This document shows, one piece after another, positions 16,054-24,400 of a stretch of 34,518 nt of DNA. Every line of letters begins with the position of its first letter. Position 1 is the first letter of the stretch. A program made the translations under genes and the position numbers. Source of the DNA: Spirochaetota bacterium (GTDB taxonomy: Bacteria; Spirochaetota; Spirochaetia; DTKZ01); contig JAOABU010000091.1 of the NCBI GenBank assembly GCA_026418195.1, positions 1 through 34,518 on the forward strand, read 5' to 3'. The notes beneath the pieces are model-generated. The model was not told the origin of the DNA and searched no databases. It was given only the letters and a program-made list of their open reading frames with translations.

Positions 16054-17352
16054 ATGAATCCTCTGGCAAAAGAATTAAATGAACTGTTAAAGACCTCCGT
16101 TGCTTATCGGTTACTCTCCGAAACGGGGAAACGAATGTATTTCCCTAAAGGGATCGTTGCACAATCAGCGGAAGCGACAAAGAAAGCTACCCGACATAAT
16201 GCAACCATAGGGATGGCATACGAGCAAGGAAAACCTATGATCCTTCCTACGGTTCAGGCCCTAACAGCTCCCTTTTCTCCTTCCGAATCGGTTGCGTATG
16301 CTCCTGTTACGGGAGTGGAGGAACTCCGCCAACTTTGGAAAAAAGAGCTCCTTCGGAAGAACCCCCTCTTGAAGGAAGATCGGATCTCTCTCCCCATGGT
16401 CGTGCCCGGCCTTACCCCGGGGATCTCCACTGCGGCGGATCTGTTTGTAGAAAAAGACGATATAGTGATCATTCCCGACATGTTCTGGGACAACTATGAA
16501 CTGATCTTTAAGGATCGAAACCAAGCACAGATCGTAACCTATCCCTTTTTCAATGCCCAAGGCTCTTACAATTTGGAAGGTTTAAAGAAAGAGATACTGA
16601 ACCACAAATCCAAAGGGAAAGTGGTACTCCTTTTAAACTTTCCCAACAATCCAGCGGGATACTCTCCTACCATGCAGGAAGCAAAACAATTGGCCGACCT
16701 GGTGTACCAATGTGCTGAGGAAGGGATCGATATTCTCACTATATCGGACGATGCCTACTATGGACTGTTCTATGAAGAGGGAACTGAAACACAATCCAGT
16801 TTTGCCTACCTTGCCGATCTTCACCCCCGAGTACTGGCTGTGAAAGTAGATGGTTCAACTAAAGAGGATTTCGTATGGGGCTTTCGGGTAGCCTTCCTTA
16901 CGTTTGGGGGAAAAGGCTTAACACAAGAACAGTTCGATGCCCTTATGGTGAAAGCTTCTGCAGTCCTCCGCGCTACCATTTCAAACTCCTCTCGTCTTGC
17001 GCAGAGTATCATGATCCGAGTGATGAAAACTCCTTCCTATGGACAAGAAAAGCAAGCCAAATTTCAGATCCTTCGAGAACGATACCTGAAAGTAAAAGAA
17101 ATCCTTAAAAAAAGAAAGAACGGAAAGGCGCTGGAAGAAGTCCCCTTCAACTCAGGGTACTTCATGAGTTTCCGCTGTAACGGGATATCCACTGAAGCCT
17201 TACGAAAACGTCTCTTGGAAAAAGGAATTGGGACTATCAATCTCCAGGATCAGTTCCTCCGAGTGGCTTTTGCCAGTGTGGATGTGTCCCAGTTGGAGGA
17301 TCTCTACGAGGAGATCTTTCGTACCGCAGATGAACTGTCCAACCAGAAGTGA
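16054..17352 (+). CDS. PLP-dependent aminotransferase, class I/II fold
   Basis: Fold-type I PLP enzyme of 432 residues. Seen: NFPNNPAG at 195-202 with the Asn that binds the PLP ring, SDDAYYGLF downstream with the Asp paired to the pyridine nitrogen, Schiff-base Lys270 in GSTKEDF, and Arg278 eight residues later, the usual spacing. The C-terminal small domain contains FNSGYFMSF and a late basic residue in QFLRVAF, likely the carboxylate-binding Arg. Amino-donor and acceptor are not readable. It is a single-gene unit, divergent from the KdpD-like pair and ending eight bases from the radical SAM gene. Promoter and start suggest a leaderless mRNA. Confidence 0.9.
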   Translation: MNPLAKELNELLKTSVAYRLLSETGKRMYFPKGIVAQSAEATKKATRHNATIGMAYEQGKPMILPTVQALTAPFSPSESVAYAPVTGVEELRQLWKKELLRKNPLLKEDRISLPMVVPGLTPGISTAADLFVEKDDIVIIPDMFWDNYELIFKDRNQAQIVTYPFFNAQGSYNLEGLKKEILNHKSKGKVVLLLNFPNNPAGYSPTMQEAKQLADLVYQCAEEGIDILTISDDAYYGLFYEEGTETQSSFAYLADLHPRVLAVKVDGSTKEDFVWGFRVAFLTFGGKGLTQEQFDALMVKASAVLRATISNSSRLAQSIMIRVMKTPSYGQEKQAKFQILRERYLKVKEILKKRKNGKALEEVPFNSGYFMSFRCNGISTEALRKRLLEKGIGTINLQDQFLRVAFASVDVSQLEDLYEEIFRTADELSNQK

Positions 17353-17360
17353 AATGGCCT

Positions 17361-18284
17361 TCAACCAGTAAATCGTCTTCCCTGCCAGGTGTCCTGTTCC
17401 TCTAGCCGGCGAGCTAGGCGAGTAAGGAAGGATGCCTTGTCTGGAAAGGCACGAGGGAAGGCGAGCCTCTCTTTCGGGGTATCACAGGTAAGCCGCATGA
17501 TGAGGGTTTCTGGGGGGAGCAGTTCCAACGCTTTCACTACATACTCTAAGTGCCGCTCTGCACAGGGAAGGGAAAGCTCTCCCAATAAGAACTCCTGGAA
17601 CAACGGAGCCTGGTAGGGAATATGTAGGTTATGGATCTTGATACCATCTGGCCGAAAGGCTGCCACATACCGGATAGTTTGTAGGATCTCCTCCCAGCCT
17701 TCTCCTGGTAACCCAAAAATGAGATGCACCGCAACCTTGATATGGTGGGACCGTAAAAGAAAAAAGGCTTTCTCGAATGCATCCCTACCATGGCCCCTTT
17801 GGATTCGTTGTAGCGTACTTTCGTTAGAAGATTGAAGCCCCAACTCCACCCATACATCCTCAACTTTTGTCTTGAAGGAGGCCAAGACATCGACAATTTG
17901 TGGATCAATGCAATCGGGTCGGGTAGAAACAATTAATTCTTTGAACTCGCCCAGAGATAACCCATAGGAATATAGAGTGCGTAATTGTTCCGCTTTAGCG
18001 TATGTATTTGTGTAGGCCTGAAAATACAGAATAAATCGAGTTGCACCATATCGAGTTCTGAGGAATCCCAATCCTTTCCGTATCTGTTCCCCCACATCTG
18101 AGAGAGATCCCAAGTAGGGAGACCGAGATCCATTTACATCGCAGAAAGAACATCCCCTTTCACTACGGTTGGGGCCTCGATTCGGACAAGAGAACCCCGC
18201 ATCTACCCCGATCCTGTAGGTTTTCCCCCCGTACTTTCCCTGCAGGTAGCGAGAGTAAGAGTTGTACCGCTCTGTCCTCACCAT
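17361..18284 (-). CDS. Radical SAM protein, TIGR01212 (YhcC/YtqA) family
   Basis: Cytosolic radical SAM protein of 307 residues; the family's reaction is not settled. The cluster motif is the family's unusual long one: Cys33, Cys45 and Cys48 (FSCPNR followed by RGCSFC) rather than CxxxCxxC. Other matches: YFQAYTNTY near 90-98, WVELGLQSSN and the HLIFGLPGE region. Start options are TTG 18290, ATG 18284 and GTG 18281. ATG 18284 is chosen because it lies eight bases behind TACTAT, the same distance seen at neighbouring genes, and no Shine-Dalgarno is present. It diverges from the lipoprotein gene and converges on the aminotransferase gene. Confidence 0.9.
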   Translation of the reverse strand: MVRTERYNSYSRYLQGKYGGKTYRIGVDAGFSCPNRGPNRSERGCSFCDVNGSRSPYLGSLSDVGEQIRKGLGFLRTRYGATRFILYFQAYTNTYAKAEQLRTLYSYGLSLGEFKELIVSTRPDCIDPQIVDVLASFKTKVEDVWVELGLQSSNESTLQRIQRGHGRDAFEKAFFLLRSHHIKVAVHLIFGLPGEGWEEILQTIRYVAAFRPDGIKIHNLHIPYQAPLFQEFLLGELSLPCAERHLEYVVKALELLPPETLIMRLTCDTPKERLAFPRAFPDKASFLTRLARRLEEQDTWQGRRFTG

Positions 18285-18292
18285 ACTCAAGT

Positions 18293-18321
18293 ATAGTACT
18301 CAGATTATAGAACGTAGGCAA
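18293..18321 (-). promoter_or_regulatory. Promoter of the radical SAM gene
   Basis: Minus strand TTGCCT (18321-18316), 17-base spacer, TACTAT (18298-18293), eight bases to ATG 18284. Confidence 0.5.
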
Positions 18322-18327
18322 CGAGGA

Positions 18328-18356
18328 TTGACAAGATGCAGAGCCCCTCGTAAGGT
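18328..18356 (+). promoter_or_regulatory. Promoter of the lipoprotein gene
   Basis: Consensus TTGACA (18328-18333), 17-base spacer, TAAGGT (18351-18356), nine bases to ATG 18366. An AAAGGA touches the ATG and is too close to act as a Shine-Dalgarno. Six bases separate this -35 from that of the radical SAM promoter. Confidence 0.5.
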
Positions 18357-18365
18357 TCCAAAGGA

Positions 18366-19616
18366 ATGAAAAAACACGATTCTTTTATCCTATCTACATG
18401 GATCATTCTTTTTGCATTCTTTCAGGGATGTTCGAGTTATACCCCTAAAACCGTAGTGCTTACTACGAGTAGGAAAGAAGTAGCTGCCTATATCGAAACT
18501 TTCAACACCGATCAGAACGATTATCGAATAGAACTACGATTTACCCCAGATTCTCCTGTTTCTATTCCCAGTGAAGGATCCTCCTCAGACATCATTATCT
18601 CTGAATACCTCGCCGGCAATGATACAATTAAAAAGTTCCGTCCTCTGGACGGTCTTTTTTTCGAACGAAAGATCCCTTTACGGGACTTCTATACAGGACT
18701 TTTAAAATTGGGGAAACGGGATAATCGACAGTACCTATTACCCGTATCCTTCGACCTTCCGATCCTTATCTATGACAATCGATTCCCTGGAAAAGAGAAC
18801 GAACTATTTCTACTTAACCTCGAGGAAGTCAGAGCTATCGCCAAGTCTTTCTTAAAAATTGAATCCGGTAAAATCGTTCAGATAGGTTTTTCACCACTCT
18901 GGTATGGAGACTTCATTCTGCTTACCACCCAACTCTTCGGGGCTGATTATACCGAAGACCCTGTACAAGTGTTGAGGTACAATTCCAAGAATCTAAATCA
19001 AGCGATAGATTTTCTAAAAGAATGGTCACAGCAGGATAATGGAGGCCCAACCAACGAGCTTCGGTACAAGGAAAAATACCTTACTACCCCCCCGTATCGC
19101 CAGGTTTCCCTGGGTTGGGCACATTACGCATATTCCTCTGCTTCGAGCTTTTTCCTCCTCCCTGAAAACAGACGCTTGAGTCTGAACTTTCGCTGGATCG
19201 GCCATAAAGGAAAAATCTTAGCACTGGATAGTATTTTATATATCGGTATTCCTGAGAAAGCTTCGAATCCGAAGGGAGCAGAGGCTTTTCTAAGCTGGTT
19301 CTTCCAACTTTCCACCCAAAAAAGACTATTAGAGGCATCACAAATGAAGTTTACTTACTCCTTTGGTATCTTTGGAGGATTCAGTTCCCTAACTGAAATC
19401 AATGAAAAAGAGTATCCTCGCCTGTATCCGTATCTTATGGGGCATATTCCTCCTGCTGAACTATTGGACTTCCCCCCCCCTGTACCCTACGCTTGGGTAG
19501 AGTTAAAGAAGAGGATCCTCCTACCCTATCTAATCGATCAACTACAAACCGAGAAACCTCAGGGAACCTTGGAGGATCGATTGAAAACTTGGATACTGTC
19601 TAAACCCATTCGGTAG
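18366..19616 (+). CDS. Lipoprotein resembling an ABC sugar-type solute-binding protein
   Basis: Exported lipoprotein of 416 residues. A short basic start (MKKH), a hydrophobic stretch and lipobox FFQGC give acylation at Cys22. The mature part resembles family 1 extracellular solute-binding proteins: an opening beta strand, a middle LLTTQLFGADY, and GAEAFLSWFFQLSTQKRLLEAS, typical of the C-lobe helix. Similarity is weak, so the ligand is unknown. It lies 74 bases before a MalK/UgpC-type ATPase gene that has its own promoter, but no permease genes are present. It could feed permeases encoded elsewhere or have a structural role. Predicted leaderless start at ATG 18366. Confidence 0.75.
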   Translation: MKKHDSFILSTWIILFAFFQGCSSYTPKTVVLTTSRKEVAAYIETFNTDQNDYRIELRFTPDSPVSIPSEGSSSDIIISEYLAGNDTIKKFRPLDGLFFERKIPLRDFYTGLLKLGKRDNRQYLLPVSFDLPILIYDNRFPGKENELFLLNLEEVRAIAKSFLKIESGKIVQIGFSPLWYGDFILLTTQLFGADYTEDPVQVLRYNSKNLNQAIDFLKEWSQQDNGGPTNELRYKEKYLTTPPYRQVSLGWAHYAYSSASSFFLLPENRRLSLNFRWIGHKGKILALDSILYIGIPEKASNPKGAEAFLSWFFQLSTQKRLLEASQMKFTYSFGIFGGFSSLTEINEKEYPRLYPYLMGHIPPAELLDFPPPVPYAWVELKKRILLPYLIDQLQTEKPQGTLEDRLKTWILSKPIR

Positions 19617-19630
19617 CATCGGATTTTTCA

Positions 19631-19659
19631 TTGACAAGGGCGGAAAAGTCCCCTACCAT
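19631..19659 (+). promoter_or_regulatory. Promoter of the ATPase gene
   Basis: Consensus TTGACA (19631-19636), 17-base spacer, TACCAT (19654-19659). A leader of roughly 25 bases ends in AGGAGG (19681-19686), five bases before ATG 19691... wait-free conventional initiation, unlike many neighbours. Confidence 0.6.
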
Positions 19660-19690
19660 AGGACCTATAGAATAATTTTTAGGAGGCCAT

Positions 19691-20791
19691 ATGGCTACTG
19701 TAGAACTTAAAGGCATAAGCAAAGTGTATGAGGGTGGGGTCCGAGCGGTAAACAATGCGAATATTACCATCCAGGACAAGGAATTCGTGGTACTCGTCGG
19801 CCCTTCCGGTTGTGGTAAGACAACCACTCTCAGGATGATCGCGGGTTTGGAAGACATCACGGAAGGGGAACTATACATCGATGGGAAACTGATGAATGAT
19901 GTTCCCCCAAAGGATCGGGATATCGCCATGGTGTTTCAGAATTATGCTCTCTATCCCCACATGACGGTGTACGATAACATGGCATTTGGTTTAAAGATCC
20001 GTAAGTTTCCCAAGGACGAAATAGATCGTCGGGTAAAAGAAGCCGCCAAAATTCTCGACATCGAAATGCTTTTGGACCGAAAACCAAAGGCACTGTCCGG
20101 AGGACAACGCCAGCGTGTAGCCGTAGGAAGAGCCATCGTCCGGCATCCAAAGGTGTTTCTCTTCGACGAGCCGCTTTCTAACCTGGACGCCAAACTTCGA
20201 GTACAGATGAGAGCTGAGATTTCTGCCCTCCACAACCGACTTCAGGCAACCATGATCTATGTAACCCACGACCAGGTAGAAGCCATGACCATGGGGGATA
20301 AGATCGTAGTGATGAAAGACGGCTATATCCAACAAATAGGGGATCCTCTTCACCTCTACAATTATCCAGTGAATAGATTCGTGGCTGGGTTCATCGGATC
20401 TCCACCCATGAACTTCCTGAACGTGCGCATCCAAGAATCCGCAGGAACCCTCATCGTGGATGAGGGAACGTTCAAGGTGCAAATTGTGGGAAGAAATATC
20501 GAATTGGTGAGACCGTTCATAGGGAAAGAACTAACCTTTGGTATACGCCCAGAAGATCTAGTGTATTCAGAGAAGGAGGTTCCTGGTAAGAGTATCCAAT
20601 CGACTATCGAAGTAGTGGAACCCTTGGGGGCAGAAATCCATCTCTACGTGAATACCGGGAAACATCAAATGATTGCCCGGGTTCCTCCTCACCATACCTT
20701 CAAGGTGGGGCAACGGATCGACCTTATTCCAAATATGGAAAAAGCGATTTTCTTTGATCCAGCTACCGAGCGAGCCCTTTCGGCAGATTGA
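19691..20791 (+). CDS. ugpC: MalK/UgpC/MsmK-type ABC transporter ATPase
   Basis: ATP-hydrolysing subunit of a carbohydrate-type ABC importer, 366 residues as usual for the CUT1 class. Seen: Walker A GPSGCGKTT at 37-45, Q-loop VFQNYALYPH near 81-90, signature LSGGQRQR at 135-142, Walker B VFLFDEP at 155-161, D-loop SNLDAK and H-loop His193 in VTHDQ. The C-terminal 120 residues form the OB/TOBE-type regulatory domain (GFIGSPPMNF, FGIRPEDL). Strong AGGAGG upstream of the ATG. It is followed by a clear intrinsic terminator and no permease gene, so it may be a shared ATPase energising several sugar importers, as MsmK does elsewhere (inference). The specific gene name is provisional. Confidence 0.93.
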   Translation: MATVELKGISKVYEGGVRAVNNANITIQDKEFVVLVGPSGCGKTTTLRMIAGLEDITEGELYIDGKLMNDVPPKDRDIAMVFQNYALYPHMTVYDNMAFGLKIRKFPKDEIDRRVKEAAKILDIEMLLDRKPKALSGGQRQRVAVGRAIVRHPKVFLFDEPLSNLDAKLRVQMRAEISALHNRLQATMIYVTHDQVEAMTMGDKIVVMKDGYIQQIGDPLHLYNYPVNRFVAGFIGSPPMNFLNVRIQESAGTLIVDEGTFKVQIVGRNIELVRPFIGKELTFGIRPEDLVYSEKEVPGKSIQSTIEVVEPLGAEIHLYVNTGKHQMIARVPPHHTFKVGQRIDLIPNMEKAIFFDPATERALSAD

Positions 20792-20827
20792 TGAGTCGGA
20801 ACAGGTTTTAACCGTTCTCTCTTTGAA

Positions 20828-20859
20828 GGGCTGTCCAAATAGACAGCCCGTTTCTTTTT
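20828..20859 (+). terminator. Intrinsic terminator after the ATPase gene
   Basis: Hairpin GGGCTGTC (20828-20835), six-base loop, GACAGCCC (20842-20849), followed by GTTTCTTTTT. Eight perfect pairs and a U tract. Confidence 0.85.
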
Positions 20860-20877
20860 ACATAGGGATGATTCCTA

Positions 20878-20906
20878 CTGACAATTCTTGAAAAACCCGT
20901 TACACT
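20878..20906 (+). promoter_or_regulatory. Possible promoter of cheX
   Basis: CTGACA (20878-20883), 17-base spacer, TACACT (20901-20906), giving a leader of about 40 bases. It lies just behind the terminator of the previous gene. TATAAG at 20944-20949 is a less likely alternative. Confidence 0.4.
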
Positions 20907-20952
20907 ATCCATGCAGAAAATTAGTTCATTACCATAAGGTTTTTATAAGGTT

Positions 20953-21429
20953 ATGAAAGCGGAATACATCAATCCATTTCTCGAAGCTACTCTCCAACTC
21001 TTTCGGCAAACGTTTGGGATCGAACCTATTCCGGGAAAAGCCTTTTTGATGGAGAGATCCAACACCCATCGGTGGGATGTTTCCGGGGTGATGGTCCTTA
21101 CGGGTCCCGTGATCGGTGTGGTGGTAATCCGCTTGACTCGGTACCTTACGGAAAAGCTTTTAGAAAAAACAGGGATCGTTTGCAAAGACGAAGAGGAACG
21201 GGAAGAGGTGATCAATGGGATGATCGGGGAATTAGTGAATGTAATTGCAGGTAATGCCTCCGGTAAGCTTACCGATTACAATATAAAGGTATCTGTTCCC
21301 TTTGTGGTGCAGGGGGAGAACCATTCCGTCATGTGGCCCGAGCGAGCCCCGATCGTTGGAATTCCCTTCAGCACCAACTATGGACCATTCCTCGTAAACG
21401 TCAGTTTTATCGAGCCGAAGAAGAAGTAA
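20953..21429 (+). CDS. cheX: Chemotaxis CheY-P phosphatase CheX
   Basis: Removes phosphate from CheY-P to reset the flagellar motor signal, acting in the cytosol as a dimer. The 158-residue length and central helix match CheX. The catalytic pair of the ExxN motif is present as Glu93 and Asn96 in GELVNVIAGN. The C-terminal FSTNYGPFLVNVSF strand pair also fits. In spirochaetes cheX usually sits with cheA, cheW and cheY; here it stands alone between a transport ATPase and acetyl-CoA carboxylase, so it could be a second copy. The TAAGG two bases before ATG is too close for a normal Shine-Dalgarno. Its last 23 bases overlap the 3' end of the opposing carboxylase gene. Confidence 0.9.
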   Translation: MKAEYINPFLEATLQLFRQTFGIEPIPGKAFLMERSNTHRWDVSGVMVLTGPVIGVVVIRLTRYLTEKLLEKTGIVCKDEEEREEVINGMIGELVNVIAGNASGKLTDYNIKVSVPFVVQGENHSVMWPERAPIVGIPFSTNYGPFLVNVSFIEPKKK

Positions 21430-24400
21430 GTTCCCGCTCGATACGTTCCACTACATAGGGCCTCAATCGTGAAACTGGAATAATGGCATCGATGGACCCA
21501 ACTTTGAGAGCCCGTTCAACCGAGTGAATCCGATCGAAACGTGCGGCAAGGGCGCTCTGTTTCTCACTATGTACCCTTCTAAAGATTTCATCGAAGTCTT
21601 TCTGGTTGAAACTCTTGTCTGTCCGGAGCCGTTCCTGAGCCTTTTGTACTTCCGGATCCGCATAGGTCTCCTTTAACACCTGGGAAGGGAACACGACTGC
21701 TGCCGCAGGAGCACCCCCAATCACCGAAGCGTAGGCTCCTTCCAAGGCTACCACATGGAGGTTTGGATTTAAGTACTTGGAGAATACTACGTACGCCCCT
21801 CCATGGTACCGGGCAATGACTACAAAAATGAAGGGTCCCTTAAAATTCACCACCGCCCTTCCGATCTCCGCTCCATATTCCAGTTGCAATTTCCTAAGCG
21901 ACTCTGGAGATCCATCGAATCCGCTCAGGTTCGCAAGGAACACTACTGGAAGCCTTCCACTCCAACTATTGATAGCTCGAGCGGTTTTCTTGGAACTCAG
22001 AGGGAAAAGAGTACCTCCACTCCAACTCTCCGGCCCGTCGTAGGGAATTTCTCCTTTTCTAGGGAGAGGCTTACTTTCGATCCCAATGAGTCCTACCGCA
22101 AACCCTCCTATCCTAGCTTCCCAGACAACGGATGTTTCTGCATCTCGCATCCCTGCCCACCGTTCTAGCGGTTTCGTGTCCTGATCGATTAACGCTGCCA
22201 TGACTTGCCGGATATCGAAAGGTTTCTTCCGCTCGGGATTCAACTGCGCACTGAAAATATCCCCTATGGTAGAAAAACCTTGCCCATTGGTGTCTCTATA
22301 GGGGAAGGCTCCTACATCCCGGTCTAGAGGATCCTTTGTGGGAACCCGTACAGGATGGGTTTCTCCTGGACCCATATAGGTGAGAGAGTAATGGTGGAAG
22401 AGGACTTCGTAAGCTTCCTGAAGATCTTTCACCCTGATCTGGGCCTGCCCATTGGGTTCCATGATCTTTTCAGCGCCTCCAATTCCTAGATTGTCCTCGG
22501 CACTGACACTTCCAGAAAAATCCAAAGCTTTCTTTCCAGTGAGAAGCATCGATGCGGTTTCTGTCATGATTAGAAGACCCTTCGTATGCATCAACATGGT
22601 AGCTTCGGCGTTCCAATACGATTGGGCCCCCACATTCGTACCTGCTACGATGATATGGATCACTCCTCCTCGTTGTGTGAATTCAATAATTCGTTTCAAC
22701 GTAGCTGCTGTCCAATCCAAGTTCTCTGTTCCGGAATCCATGTCGATCCGAGCTCCTGCCGAGATTGGCAAAAACTCCACAGGCAGCCCCAGATCCTCTG
22801 CTAAATCGATGGCTGCATTAACCCTTCTACATTCTCCTTCCGCTAACGAACCAAGGTCCGTAGTAGGATCCGAAAGGATAATCACCCTTTTTATCCTACG
22901 CCCATCGGATAATGGATTTTCAATGATACCAAACACGATATTGGCAGTATTCATTCCATAGGGACGTCCCTTTACGCTCCGATAAGCTGGTTTGGGTGAG
23001 GATGCTCCCTCAAATAAAGCAAGATCATACTCTTCGAAGGAGGAATCGTTCGATCGGGAAGTCAACATGCGAATGATCTCATATGGATATACGGTTCCTC
23101 GCTGCCGAGCACGCACCACCTTGGCAACGTACTCATCCATCGGCACCATCGGTTTCCTCGAAGGTTCTCGCACTCGAATAGTGAAGTTCGTCCCCACGAT
23201 ATTGTCGAATAGGAGTTCCTTTTCCTGGACCTGTCGATCCTCGTTTATGAACCTACAGTAAAGAGTGAGTCGTTCCATCCCTAAGCCCAATGTTCGGGCA
23301 GCCATACGTTCTGCGTATTCCTGAATTAAGTGCACAGAAATATCCAATACAGGTCGGATATGAATCACAATCCGGTTCCAGAATAACCGATGTTTCCGTT
23401 TGATCTGCTCGTTCCTGAACGCATAGATCGCCTCCATAAATACATGTTCGAAGGCGACCATTCTTCCTATTCTTCCATCCGAAGTGAACTCGGGCCGGGT
23501 AGTCGAAACTTCCACAAAGGCAAAAATCCGTTCGTCCCTGGGATTTTCTTTGGCCACTCCCCGGACCAGATGGTACTCCTCCCCTCCCGTAAGGTACTCC
23601 AGCTGAAAATTGGTAAGCCGATAGAGGCGTAACTCCCGGTACTGCAAGGGACCAAACTGCAAGCGACCTCCATCCTCAACGAATCGCTTCCCTGTCCCAT
23701 CATCCCCCACCAATGTCCAGGTTCTATACGTAACCTTTCCACCTTTTTCGGATATCCCTAATGAAACCCAATCACAGAGCCAAGGCTGCTGGGAAGTCAT
23801 TGTTGCCCGCTGTAAACTCTTAGAAAAGGTATCGAACACCTCAGCAGGATCGTCATTCTCTGTGTAGGCTACCCATTCCATTGTGGTAGGGTTTCCTGTT
23901 CGGGAGGGATTCATGCTCAGTTCCCCAAGAGCGTTCAACACCGAGGTTGGATCAGATGGATCTAGGTAGGTTACCAATGTGATGGATTCCTCCTCCCCGT
24001 CAAAACTCCTCACCTCGGCAATCCATTTTCCTTTTCGTTCTACTACCGTGACTGATTCTACCTTGCGATCCCTATTCAACCTCCGAGCCAGGGCTTCCAG
24101 AGCCAAACTCCTCAAAGAAGGAGCCCCCTGCTGAATGATCCGAATGAATTCGGGCACCGCCTGTTCTCCCAAGTCCAAGAGACGATCCATGAGGGATTCC
24201 GATGTTCTTCCAATGGATTCTCCTTTCAATAGTAGGGAGAGAATCCTACCTACTCGAGCACTCTTCTGTTCCCGGATACTCTGCAAAATGAACCGGTCAA
24301 AAAGATGGTACCGGGCATTGATAGCAGCATCCGCAAGGGTCTGTCGGGAGGGCTGTGAGATTAAGGCAATTTCATCCAGAAGGTCGGAGAGGTTCTCTCC

